From an uncultured Eubacteriales bacterium (GTDB lineage: Bacteria; Bacillota; Clostridia; Oscillospirales; Acutalibacteraceae), in contig ONBJ01000015.1 of assembly GCA_900316025.1 (NCBI GenBank), positions 1-32,712 of the forward strand: DNA of 32,712 bases, given 5' to 3'. Of this stretch, positions 1-7,099 are shown in pieces (position 1 is the first letter of the stretch; each line of letters opens with the position of its first letter). The notes beneath the pieces are model-generated. The model worked only from the letters and a program-made list of their open reading frames with translations, was not told the origin of the DNA and made no database searches. Both the position numbers and the translations under genes were made by a program.

Positions 1-45
1 ATATCTGTTCTCCGTATCAAAGAACCCTAACTGTATATTTCTCAT
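1..45 (-). CDS. IS5-family-like transposase, N-terminal 15 residues only
   Basis: The frame reads MRNIQLGFFDTENRY and continues past the window edge. Many IS5-family transposases begin with a similar Q-L-(G/S)-F-F-D ... R segment just before the InsH/DUF772 domain, which is the basis of the call. There is no clear Shine-Dalgarno. The TATAAT at 52-57 sits so close to the ATG that the message could be nearly leaderless. Fifteen residues cannot prove the family, so this is inference. Confidence 0.4.
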   Translation of the reverse strand, partial: MRNIQLGFFDTENRY

Positions 46-51
46 ACTTCT

Positions 52-57
52 ATTATA
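52..57 (-). promoter_or_regulatory. Possible -10 box for the edge transposase
   Basis: The complement of 52-57 is TATAAT, seven bases upstream of the ATG at 45. No good -35 hexamer is seen at the usual distance, so this is weak on its own. From 100 to 282 I see only A/T-rich sequence without a gene. Confidence 0.3.
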
Positions 58-282
58 ACGCTTTCTCACTCTTTTGTATAGGGGTTTTTAGAGATGCCCT
101 TAAGAAATTTAACACCTTAAAATCGGCTTTGTTATGCGGTTTTCTCGGTTTTTAATAGTTGTATCGGCTTTTAACGGCTCAAAGTAATTTTTGTATTCTA
201 TTTGAAAATTTACAATGAAGTTCTGCAACGCTTTTCTGTTTCGATATAATTTTGTAAGTAAAGTAACTGAACCTGTAAATTT

Positions 283-591
283 TCAGATTTTTTCCATAAT
301 TCCGTCAAGGCTGTGCTTTACACGCTGACTTTCCTCTGCACGCTTTGCATTATTGAAACGGTCGGTAGTTCCCACAAGATAACCTGTTATTCTGCGTATA
401 CGTTCAAACTTTATAGGTTCAAGGGTATAGTCTATATCTACATAATCACCGTCAACTTTAATATCCATAGCCTTAATAGTACGTCCTGAAAATTTGCCTT
501 TAGCATGCTTTATATAAGCACTTATTTCCTCACTCTTAAGCTCTCCGCCCGTAACGTTTACCTTTATATTATTAATACTTTCAGTAATCAT
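283..591 (-). CDS. Small standalone protein resembling the NrdD C-terminal tail
   Basis: A 102-residue protein. Residues 68-94 carry R-I-T-G-Y-L-V-G ... D-R-F-N-N-A-K-R-A-E, closely resembling the C-terminal segment of class III (anaerobic) ribonucleotide reductase NrdD. The glycyl-radical domain, ATP cone and zinc-binding cysteines of a real NrdD are all absent, so it cannot be a reductase. Similar ~90-100-residue proteins in Clostridia are often labelled anaerobic ribonucleoside-triphosphate reductase by homology, and that label should not be read as function. The start at 591 is chosen over the ATG at 606 because GGAGG lies eight bases before it and overlaps the upstream ATG. The gene is alone, with a strong own promoter (639-667). 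True role unknown. Confidence 0.7.
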   Translation of the reverse strand: MITESINNIKVNVTGGELKSEEISAYIKHAKGKFSGRTIKAMDIKVDGDYVDIDYTLEPIKFERIRRITGYLVGTTDRFNNAKRAEESQRVKHSLDGIMEKI

Positions 592-638
592 AACAAAAAC
601 CTCCATACAGTTATTATATAAATTAATTCTGTAAAATC

Positions 639-667
639 ATTATATCGCTATATACGGTATATGTCAA
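639..667 (-). promoter_or_regulatory. Strong sigma-A promoter for the NrdD-tail-like gene
   Basis: On the minus strand TTGACA (662-667) is followed after exactly 17 bases by TATAAT (639-644). Both hexamers match the consensus perfectly. The start codon at 591 is about 40 bases downstream of the expected transcription start. Confidence 0.85.
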
Positions 668-718
668 CTGTTTTACAACGACATATTGATTATATTTATC
701 ACTGATTTTTCAGGCTAT

Positions 719-755
719 CCCTCGTCTGTACCGCCATAGTCGGTACAGACGAGGG
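719..755. terminator. 15-bp perfect hairpin, 7-base loop
   Basis: CCCTCGTCTGTACCG (719-733) pairs perfectly with 741-755 around the loop CCATAGT. It lies 3' of the PLP-fold gene on the minus strand and shares three bases with the next palindrome. No long T-run follows on either strand, so a terminator role is possible but not shown; it could be part of the neighbouring structured repeat. Confidence 0.5.
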
Positions 756-809
756 GCTGCGATTGCTGCCTCAGCGGCATTTGCCGCTGCAAAATGCAAT
801 CGCAGCCCC
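753..809. repeat. Nested palindrome, copy 1 (closing stem with GCGATTGC)
   Basis: A 14-bp closing stem GGGGCTGCGATTGC / GCAATCGCAGCCCC encloses an inner hairpin CAGCGGCA-TT-TGCCGCTG. The closing stem is a variant of the one found at 9204-9307 and 16224-16321: GGCTGCRATYGC fits copies 1 and 3, read on different arms. This is the simplest of the three, with one inner arm. It sits between the PLP-fold gene and the NrdD-tail-like gene. Confidence 0.65.
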
Positions 810-821
810 GTTGGTTTCAGC

Positions 822-1892
822 TCATACTATGGTAAAAAGCTGTTTCAGATAACCTGTGGGTTCTGTTCCCGATTTTACATACATATATTTTTCTGAAAAA
901 TATACAGCCGTGCAACTGTATATTGAAAACAAATCACTAAAACTTCTGACAGTTATATCGGAAAGCTTTTCCATAACTGCATCAATCTTATTTTTTTCAG
1001 GAGCTATTCTCAGAAAAAGAAAGCATCTGTCATTGAACATACTGTAAGAAATATCAGACGAAAAGCCTGCGGCAGTTTCCGCTATAATTCTGCTGTTCTG
1101 ACTGTGAATTTCAATGCGGTTTTCAAGTGTTTTAAGTCCCTGACAAAGCATATAATATTCAGCCTGTACTTCCTTTGAGCCGCTGAGCAAACCTGCACGT
1201 CTGCTTTTAAGGCTGAGATAAGCAGTTATCGGATATGAATATTTGAGAAAAGGAAAAAGTCTGATATATTTATTGTTTTCATGCAGACAATTCAGGCTGT
1301 TTTTTTCCATAAGCGTAAGATAGCAGTTTTTCCCGTTTCCTGCTGATATAAGCTGTGAAAGCTCCATAACCAAATCCGCACCGAAATCAAAAGGATTCAG
1401 TATAAAAACGGTAGTCAATGTATTGTCTGCAACAAGCGGTATATTGAACTTTCTGCAAACTGATGAAGCTTCTTTCATACATAAAAAGCCATATTCAGCC
1501 GACATTGACGACATAATTACTGCTTTTACTCCGTTTTTTGCAATATTTTCAAGCTCGGAAGCTTTTTCAAACATCACAATTCTTATACTGTGACTATCGG
1601 CGATACTGAGTATCATTTTTTTCAGCGGAAAAAATGTTGCGGTATGAAGTGCTATTTTTTCGTTTCCGCTTGCAAGTGCGGTAAGCAAAAGCTCAGATAC
1701 AGAATATGCTTTATTGCTGAACGAACTTTTGCAGTCATAAAGTCTTGCCATTCTTCTCTGAAAAATATCCCGTGACGGCTGAGCGTTTTTACTGTAGATA
1801 TTTCCATTTTCCAGTATTCCGAAGCGTCTTTCGCTGTCGCTCATATTTGTAAATAAAAAAGACGAGGTCTTTCCCCTATGCTTATGGTTCAT
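822..1892 (-). CDS. Cys/Met-metabolism PLP-fold protein lacking the catalytic lysine
   Basis: 356 residues with the fold-type I pattern of cystathionine gamma-synthase/O-acetylhomoserine sulfhydrylase enzymes: a G-N-I-Y-S...P-S-R-D segment near 30-41, A-D-N-T (155-158, usual D-N-T PLP-contact motif), and an F-G-A-D-L-V stretch at 170-175. In active relatives this leads into H-S-x-T-K-(Y/F), whose lysine binds PLP. Here the aligned segment is E-L-S-Q-L-I-S-A-G-N-G, with Leu181 where the lysine should be. The coding sequence is intact with no frameshift or stop, so it looks like a maintained pseudoenzyme or a protein of changed function rather than a plain pseudogene. AGGTG precedes the start. 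It is the last gene of the run rsmF-like, rsmA, this gene, 21 bases after rsmA. Substrate and role unknown. Confidence 0.75.
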   Translation of the reverse strand: MNHKHRGKTSSFLFTNMSDSERRFGILENGNIYSKNAQPSRDIFQRRMARLYDCKSSFSNKAYSVSELLLTALASGNEKIALHTATFFPLKKMILSIADSHSIRIVMFEKASELENIAKNGVKAVIMSSMSAEYGFLCMKEASSVCRKFNIPLVADNTLTTVFILNPFDFGADLVMELSQLISAGNGKNCYLTLMEKNSLNCLHENNKYIRLFPFLKYSYPITAYLSLKSRRAGLLSGSKEVQAEYYMLCQGLKTLENRIEIHSQNSRIIAETAAGFSSDISYSMFNDRCFLFLRIAPEKNKIDAVMEKLSDITVRSFSDLFSIYSCTAVYFSEKYMYVKSGTEPTGYLKQLFTIV

Positions 1893-1913
1893 ACTTGCAA
1901 TAACACCTGTTTC

Positions 1914-2783
1914 TCAATCGTTTATGATACTGTTCAGACAGTCGGTAATATCCGCAAACTGTTTAAGTGTAAGCTGTTCTGCTCTGGCATTACCCGAAAC
2001 ACCTGCATCGGCGAGTATCTCCGCAATCTGAGCCTTCGGCATTGAAAGTCCCGAAGAAACAGAATTTACAATAGTTTTTCTTCTCTGGGCAAAAGCTGAT
2101 TTTATCACCCTGAACAAAAGCTCTTCGTTATCTGCTTTTACGGGAGGCTCGGTAAGTATTCCGAGCTGTATAACGGCTGAATCCACCTTTGGTGCGGGCA
2201 TAAAGCTTCCTGCCGAAACTTCAAACAGAATTTCAGGTTTTGCGTAATAGTTTACCGCAAGCGTTACTGCTCCGCATTGTCTTGTACCGACTTCGGCACA
2301 AATTCTCTTTGCAGCCTCTTTCTGAACCATAACAGTAAGCGATGTTATGGGAAGTCTTTCCTCAAGCAGCTTCATAATTACAGGTGAGGTTATATAGTAC
2401 GGCAGATTTGCACATACTACTACGTTTTTATCGGGAAATTCCTCCGCAATCAATTTTTTCAGGTCGATTTTGAGTATATCATCATTTATGATTTTTACGT
2501 TGTCAAATTCCGAAAGCGTTTCATCAAGAACAGGAATAAGTCTTTTGTCAAGCTCTATAGCAATTACCTTTTCCGCACGTTTTGCAAGCTCACAGGTCAG
2601 AACTCCTATTCCCGGCCCTACTTCTATAACGCAGGTATCTTTATCGGGTATGCTGTAATCTGCCATTCTGGGACATACGGTAGGATTTATCAGAAAATTC
2701 TGTCCCAAAGACTTTGAAAACGTAAATCCGTGCCTTGTAAGTATTTCCTTTATATTGCCTATGTTTGAAAGCTGTATACTCAA
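1914..2783 (-). CDS. rsmA: 16S rRNA (adenine1518/1519-N6)-dimethyltransferase RsmA/KsgA
   Basis: 289 residues. RsmA dimethylates two adjacent adenines in the 3' hairpin of 16S rRNA using S-adenosylmethionine, late in 30S assembly. Visible features are the K-S-L-G-Q-N-F-L N-terminal motif (residues 24-31), the SAM-binding V-I-E-V-G-P-G-I-G motif and the catalytic N-L-P-Y-Y motif. Length is normal. The only plausible start is a TTG at 2783, because no ATG occurs before the conserved N-terminal motif. It starts five bases after the rsmF-like gene ends and is very probably co-transcribed with it. Confidence 0.95.
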   Translation of the reverse strand: MSIQLSNIGNIKEILTRHGFTFSKSLGQNFLINPTVCPRMADYSIPDKDTCVIEVGPGIGVLTCELAKRAEKVIAIELDKRLIPVLDETLSEFDNVKIINDDILKIDLKKLIAEEFPDKNVVVCANLPYYITSPVIMKLLEERLPITSLTVMVQKEAAKRICAEVGTRQCGAVTLAVNYYAKPEILFEVSAGSFMPAPKVDSAVIQLGILTEPPVKADNEELLFRVIKSAFAQRRKTIVNSVSSGLSMPKAQIAEILADAGVSGNARAEQLTLKQFADITDCLNSIIND

Positions 2784-2788
2784 ATTCT

Positions 2789-4153
2789 TTACTTGACCTT
2801 TCTTAACCCTTTGGGGTATTTATTTTTTAATATTCCTCCTGAAGCTTTTCCGAATCCCAGCGTCATACCGTTTACGCAAACTGCGGTATAACCCTTTATA
2901 CCGTTTTCTGCTTCAATCTCTCCGCCGAGAAGATAGGTATTTATACGGTTATCCCTATAGTCTAAATCAATAACATTCCTTAATTCCGACTTTTTCGCAC
3001 AGGTGAAAAGCTGGTGTGACGGCTCAATCCTGTTTTTTCTTATCTCTCCGAAAAGTATTCCCTTACGCACTATTCCTTTACCTCCGAAAACGGGCGAGCA
3101 TACGGGATTTATCATAATTTTATCATTCACAACCGTAAAATCAGGATAATCTTCCTTTGAAAATATTTCCGAATAAAGTTCTTTTGCTTTTTTTATTATT
3201 TCCTTTGTTTCCCTGTTTTCTTTTACAGTGCTGTTTCTGTAATCATCGGGAGTATATTCTTCGGGTTCGCTGTTTCTCCGAAGTCTTGCTATAAAATGTC
3301 CCTCTCCTGCGTCCATAGGATATATGCGTCTTGCAAAGGGCATATCTATCCCCTCTCTGCCAAATTCCAGAAAACCGCAGTCGCAGAGTTCAAAATCGCT
3401 GTTTTCAGTAAGAAACGTATCTATAACGTCCTCGTTTTCGTATTTTGAAAATGTGCAGGTGCTGTACACAAGTATTCCGCCTTTTTTAAGACAGTCCCTT
3501 GCACTTCTCAGAATTTGAAGCTGACGTTCCATACAGGATTTTGTATGCTCCTCAGACCATTGGGATATTGCCTGTGTATCCTTTCTGAACATACCCTCCC
3601 CCGAACAGGGAGCATCTACCAGAATTTTATCAAAATATCCTCCCAGCTCAGGACAAAGTTTTTCGGGTGAAAGCGATGAAACAACGCAGTTTTTTATACC
3701 CATTCTTTCTATATTGGAAAGCAGTATATTTGCTCTGCTTTTTATAATCTCATTACTCCATAAAAAGCCTTTTTCTCCGAGAAGTGCCGCTATCTGAGTA
3801 GATTTTCCTCCCGGTGCGGCACAAAGGTCAAGAACCTTGTCATCAGGCTCTATTTTCAGAGCCTTTACCGCACCTGACGCTGACGGTTCCTGTATATAGA
3901 ATGCTCCGCAGTGGTGCAGAGGGTTGTTTCCGAGTTTTTCATCACTCTCTATGTAAAATCCGACATCAGAGAAAGGCGATGGTCTGAGTTCTGTATCAAG
4001 CAGTAATTTCAGCTTTTCAACGGAACATTTTATCGTATTGACCCTAAGACCTTTCAAGGGCTTTTCGTTATAACACCTCAGGAAACTTTCATATTCATCT
4101 TTCAGAATATTTTCCATTCTTTTTAAAAATGTATAAGGTAAATTGATTTCCAT
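2789..4153 (-). CDS. RsmF/YebU-like rRNA (cytosine-C5) methyltransferase
   Basis: 454 residues of the NOL1/NOP2/Sun family, which methylates C5 of cytosines in rRNA (or tRNA). The SAM motif L-C-A-A-P-G-G-K lies at 110-117. The two catalytic cysteines are Cys183 in D-A-P-C-S-G-E-G-M-F and Cys233 in Y-S-T-C-T-F. The C-terminal ~150 residues form the extra RNA-binding region typical of the RsmF type, ending in a G-K-A-S-G-G-I-L-K-N-K segment. First gene of a three-gene run with rsmA and the PLP-fold protein. The exact target base cannot be read from sequence. Confidence 0.88.
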   Translation of the reverse strand: MEINLPYTFLKRMENILKDEYESFLRCYNEKPLKGLRVNTIKCSVEKLKLLLDTELRPSPFSDVGFYIESDEKLGNNPLHHCGAFYIQEPSASGAVKALKIEPDDKVLDLCAAPGGKSTQIAALLGEKGFLWSNEIIKSRANILLSNIERMGIKNCVVSSLSPEKLCPELGGYFDKILVDAPCSGEGMFRKDTQAISQWSEEHTKSCMERQLQILRSARDCLKKGGILVYSTCTFSKYENEDVIDTFLTENSDFELCDCGFLEFGREGIDMPFARRIYPMDAGEGHFIARLRRNSEPEEYTPDDYRNSTVKENRETKEIIKKAKELYSEIFSKEDYPDFTVVNDKIMINPVCSPVFGGKGIVRKGILFGEIRKNRIEPSHQLFTCAKKSELRNVIDLDYRDNRINTYLLGGEIEAENGIKGYTAVCVNGMTLGFGKASGGILKNKYPKGLRKVK

Positions 4154-4234
4154 TTAAAAATCCTTTCCTGCACAAAATGAATACAAAGTCTGAAAACAGT
4201 ACATAATATTAACGTAAAGGGGGTGTAAGACCTT

Positions 4235-4390
4235 ATGAGCAATAATCAGAATAAATCTCAGAAAAAAAGCGGCAGTCAGAACAGCCGTCCTAACAATTCA
4301 CAAAAAAATCAGAGTAACAATCCCAACAGCAGAAGCTTCAATGACTGCACCGACAGTACAGACTGTACGGATTGCACAGATAACCGCTGA
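4235..4390 (+). CDS. 51-residue Asn/Gln/Ser-rich peptide with Cys-Thr-Asp tail
   Basis: An ATG at 4235, preceded by AAAGGGGGTG, opens a frame of 51 codons closing at 4390. Residues 1-36 are hydrophilic and low complexity (N, Q, S, K). The end reads D-C-T-D-S-T-D-C-T-D-C-T-D-N-R, a repeated (C/S)-T-D unit with Cys38, Cys44 and Cys47. There is no signal peptide or membrane segment. The strong ribosome site, exact fit between flanking signals and a perfect palindrome right after the stop argue that it is real although short. Family not recognised. It could be a small spore or metal-binding protein, or a modified-peptide precursor, but no modifying enzyme is adjacent. Confidence 0.65.
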   Translation: MSNNQNKSQKKSGSQNSRPNNSQKNQSNNPNSRSFNDCTDSTDCTDCTDNR

Positions 4391-4405
4391 ATTTTTTCCA
4401 AAGAA

Positions 4406-4431
4406 GCAAATCAGACATATGTCTGATTTGC
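4406..4431. terminator. 26-bp perfect palindrome between convergent genes
   Basis: GCAAATCAGACAT is followed directly by its exact complement, closing at 4431. It lies between the stop of the small peptide gene and the stop of radA, where a bidirectional terminator would be expected. The following T content is modest on both strands, so termination strength is uncertain. Confidence 0.6.
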
Positions 4432-4504
4432 ACTTTACATAAAAGCTGCTTACATCAGTATTTTTATTATACTATAACAGGGTATGGTTATACAAGATAC
4501 TATC

Positions 4505-5908
4505 CTACTTATTTTCCGTCATAGCCCTGAAAGCGTCACGTATGTTTCTTACTCCGACAAGCTCCGCATCGGGATAATTTTCTTTCTTTATATTTTTAAG
4601 ATTCTGATAAGGCAGAACAATTTTTGAAAATCCAAGCCTTATAGCCTCCGATATTCTTGCACTTGCCTGCGAAACTCCTCTTATCTCTCCCGCAAGACCT
4701 ATTTCACCGAAAGCAAGTGCATTTTCAAGTATGGCGGTATCTTTCAGACTGCTTACAAGCGACATAGCCACAGCTAAATCTACGGCAGGCTCGTCAAGTC
4801 TTAAACCGCCTACAACGTTTATATATGTATCGGCATTTGAGAAAAAATATCCTGCACGCTTTTCCAGAACAGCTAAAATCAAATTCATTCTGTTATAGTC
4901 AAAGCCTGTAGACATTCTCCTCGGATTTCCGAAGCCTGAGTTAGTGACAAGTCCCTGAATTTCCGCTAAAATCGGACGGCTTCCCTCCATAGCACAGGCA
5001 ACACACGTTCCCGAAACGTTTTTAGGTCTGCCCGACAGAAGCATCATAGACGGATTTTCAACCTCACTCAGTCCGTCATTGGTCATCTGAAAAACTCCTA
5101 TTTCGTTTGTAGAACCATATCTGTTTTTTACTGCTCTTAAAATTCGGTATGACATCTGCTTGTCACCCTCAAAGTGAAGCACAGCGTCAACAATATGTTC
5201 AAGAACCTTCGGCCCTGCTATAGCACCGTCCTTGTTTACGTGACCTACTATTATTACGGATATTTCCAGCGATTTTGCAGTTTTCATAAGAAGATTGGTG
5301 CATTCTCTTACCTGAGTTACGCTTCCGGGTGAAGACGAAAGCTCATTGAGGTTCATAGTCTGAATGGAATCAATTATGACTAAATCGGGATTTTCGTTTT
5401 TTATAATCTGAGCGATTATTTCAATATCTGTTTCGGTAACAACATAGAGATTATCGCAGTTTACCTCCAGTCTGTCAGCACGAAGCTTTATCTGACGCTT
5501 GGATTCCTCTCCCGAAACATACAGAATTTTAAGCATATTTCCGAGCCTGTTGCATACCTGTAAAAGTATGGTTGACTTTCCTATACCGGGGTCACCGCCC
5601 AGAAGTACGAGCGAACCTTTTACGATACCGCCGCCGAGAACTCTGTCAAATTCCTTCAGATTGGTTTTGTAGCGTTCTTCGTTTCGTGTATCAATATCAC
5701 GCATAGCAACAGGCGGAGCATACACTCCCTGTACTGATACTATGCCGATTTTAGATGAAGCTGTACTTTTTGCGGCTGTATTTCGGATTTCCTCCTGCAT
5801 AGTGTTCCAGCTTCCGCAGCCCTGACACTTTCCTACCCATTTTGAGGATTCCCAGCCGCACTCCGAACATACATACATACTTTTTATTTTATTGCTTCCC
5901 ATAACCAA
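4505..5908 (-). CDS. radA: DNA repair protein RadA/Sms
   Basis: 467 residues. RadA is a RecA-like ATPase that drives branch migration and processing of recombination intermediates. An N-terminal zinc ribbon has Cys14, Cys17, Cys28 and Cys31. Walker A is G-G-D-P-G-I-G-K-S-T at 104-113. The RadA-specific K-N-R-Y-G motif is at 261-265, and a Lon-protease-like C-terminal domain follows. Length is typical. GGGAG lies seven bases before the ATG at 5908. It follows the folate transporter gene after 58 bases on the same strand, but may have its own promoter. Confidence 0.95.
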   Translation of the reverse strand: MVMGSNKIKSMYVCSECGWESSKWVGKCQGCGSWNTMQEEIRNTAAKSTASSKIGIVSVQGVYAPPVAMRDIDTRNEERYKTNLKEFDRVLGGGIVKGSLVLLGGDPGIGKSTILLQVCNRLGNMLKILYVSGEESKRQIKLRADRLEVNCDNLYVVTETDIEIIAQIIKNENPDLVIIDSIQTMNLNELSSSPGSVTQVRECTNLLMKTAKSLEISVIIVGHVNKDGAIAGPKVLEHIVDAVLHFEGDKQMSYRILRAVKNRYGSTNEIGVFQMTNDGLSEVENPSMMLLSGRPKNVSGTCVACAMEGSRPILAEIQGLVTNSGFGNPRRMSTGFDYNRMNLILAVLEKRAGYFFSNADTYINVVGGLRLDEPAVDLAVAMSLVSSLKDTAILENALAFGEIGLAGEIRGVSQASARISEAIRLGFSKIVLPYQNLKNIKKENYPDAELVGVRNIRDAFRAMTENK

Positions 5909-5966
5909 TCTCCCTATAATACAGCAAAGCTATTTGGCTGAGTCATAATTGAGCCGTTCATATTAA

Positions 5967-6542
5967 TTACTGCTTCTGTGTTTTCAGCATACTTCCGTAT
6001 ATTTTTTCCGCAAGCTGTGCGAAATAGTATGTAGCGGCAACATACGGAACGAATATTATAAGATTTGTTATGACACGTGCGAAAATTATAACCTCAAAAG
6101 GATATCCGTATGCTATACATAAGCTTACGGTAGTTATAATAATATTGCACACAAATATAGCCGCTGCATTTGCAATTACTGCTCTGGGAACAGTGATTTT
6201 CTTTTTGTAAAGGAAAAGTCCCATAATAATTCCCCAAAGAGTTTTCGCAAAAAGAATACCGAAATTTATTGCACCCGTAGGCTTGAACAAAAGTGTGATT
6301 AAATCTCCGCATGCACCTATTATTCCACCAGTTATCGGGCCGAGCATATAAGACGAAAGAGTAACAGGGATAAGAGCAAACGAAATTCTGTACGAATCAC
6401 CTATATTTATTTCAAGAAACCCCAGAACTACACGCAAAGCCATAAAGACAGCTCCGAAAGTCAATGCCTGAACAGGTGTAAATTTAAAACAATTCGCACT
6501 GTTGCCTGAAACATCTGATTTTTTCTTAACTATACTGTTCAA
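5967..6542 (-). CDS. folT: Folate-type ECF transporter S component (FolT-like)
   Basis: 191 residues and strongly hydrophobic, with about six membrane segments. A G-D-S-Y-R-I-S-F-A-L-I-P segment is followed by L-G-P-I-T-G-G-I-I-G-A, the pattern of ECF S components of the folate family. S components bind the vitamin and associate with the shared EcfT/EcfA energizing module, which is not in this window. The start is TTG at 6542, with AGGAGG seven bases before it. The upstream tetrahydrofolate riboswitch (6833-6944) independently supports folate as substrate. Expression is probably attenuated when folate is plentiful. A MITE lies between the attenuator and this gene. Confidence 0.88.
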   Translation of the reverse strand: MNSIVKKKSDVSGNSANCFKFTPVQALTFGAVFMALRVVLGFLEINIGDSYRISFALIPVTLSSYMLGPITGGIIGACGDLITLLFKPTGAINFGILFAKTLWGIIMGLFLYKKKITVPRAVIANAAAIFVCNIIITTVSLCIAYGYPFEVIIFARVITNLIIFVPYVAATYYFAQLAEKIYGSMLKTQKQ

Positions 6543-6618
6543 AAAAATACCTCCTGATTACTGTAACACATCAGAAATATCCCTCTTAAAATCTGTGAAA
6601 TAGGTTGATACAAAACCT

Positions 6619-6778
6619 AGAGCCTGTTTAATATCCTTCCACACGCATCTTTTGGGCATATTTTGCCGATAAATGCGTCAAAAATACTCGGAATACGTCA
6701 GTATTCCTGTGCTTTTTCCTTGTTCTCAACAAAATGCTGCTCAAAAAGCTGCATATGTCAAGATATTAAACAGGCTCT
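6619..6778. mobile_element. 160-bp MITE with perfect 17-bp terminal inverted repeats
   Basis: AGAGCCTGTTTAATATC (6619-6635) is exactly mirrored at 6762-6778. If the element proper is GAGCC...GGCTC, the flanks are CTA and TTA, close to a 3-bp target duplication. It has no coding capacity. Inside is a hairpin GGAATAC-GTCA-GTATTCC (6690-6707). The right half recurs in decayed form at 27782-27890. It lies in the leader of folT, abutting the attenuator T-run. Confidence 0.8.
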
Positions 6779-6779
6779 T

Positions 6780-6814
6780 AAAAACGGAGATGATTAATAA
6801 AAATACATCTCCGC
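6780..6814 (-). terminator. Attenuator terminator of the folT leader
   Basis: On the minus strand CGGAGATG (complement of 6806-6813) pairs with CATCTCCG (complement of 6785-6792) across a 13-base A/T-rich loop and is followed by TTTTT. The 5' arm, read as GCGGAGATG (6806-6814), can instead pair with CATCCCGC (complement of 6836-6843) at the 3' edge of the riboswitch with a single bulge. This gives a clear antiterminator alternative. Confidence 0.85.
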
Positions 6815-6832
6815 ATAATAAAACCGTGTCAG

Positions 6833-6944
6833 ACAGCGGGATGCAAGGTTCAAACCGCAGGAATAAAAATCCATTCGTCCAGGCAGCAACTCCCCGTCTG
6901 CCAAGCACTCAGCTTAAAAAGCAACGCTCAAACCTCTACTCTGT
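6833..6944 (-). ncRNA. Tetrahydrofolate (THF) riboswitch
   Basis: Read on the minus strand, the conserved THF aptamer elements appear in order: AGAGTAGA, CGTT, GAGTG, a GGCAG/CTGCC arm, ACGAA, CGG, then TTGCATCCCGC, with ACAG/CTGT closing the outermost helix. A GGTT/AACC helix joins the inner arms. It lies about 25 bases downstream of a strong promoter, upstream of a terminator and of a folate-type transporter gene, the known setting for this class. In the usual mechanism folate binding stabilises the aptamer and permits termination. Confidence 0.9.
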
Positions 6945-6973
6945 GTGTATCACATTATTTGATTTACAGAAAA

Positions 6974-7002
6974 AGTATAGCACACTGACAGACTGTTGTC
7001 AA
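6974..7002 (-). promoter_or_regulatory. Promoter of the riboswitch-folT unit
   Basis: On the minus strand TTGACA (6997-7002) and TATACT (6974-6979) are separated by 17 bases. The riboswitch begins about 30 bases downstream. Confidence 0.88.
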
Positions 7003-7099
7003 CCTTCTGAAAAATCGGTCAGAATTTTCAATTATATTTTATGTGTGGTAAGCATAGTAATTTAATGAATGCGAAAATAAAAAATGGGAGTGTCTGTTT

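Larger units (their letters stand above)
1..99 (-). mobile_element. End of an IS5-like insertion sequence (partial)
   Basis: On the minus strand an open frame starts at 45 and runs off the left edge. It is preceded by a TATAAT box and, further out, by GGGCATCTC (complement of 91-99), which looks like the outer tip of a terminal inverted repeat. The flanking TTA at 100-102 would suit the short TNA target sites of IS5 relatives. The other end lies outside the window, so the inverted repeat cannot be confirmed. The assignment rests on a short peptide and general resemblance. Confidence 0.45.

Noticed and set aside
6673..7065. 130-codon plus-strand open frame
   Set aside because: It crosses the MITE, attenuator, THF riboswitch and folT promoter; the peptide has no recognisable pattern and no ribosome site.
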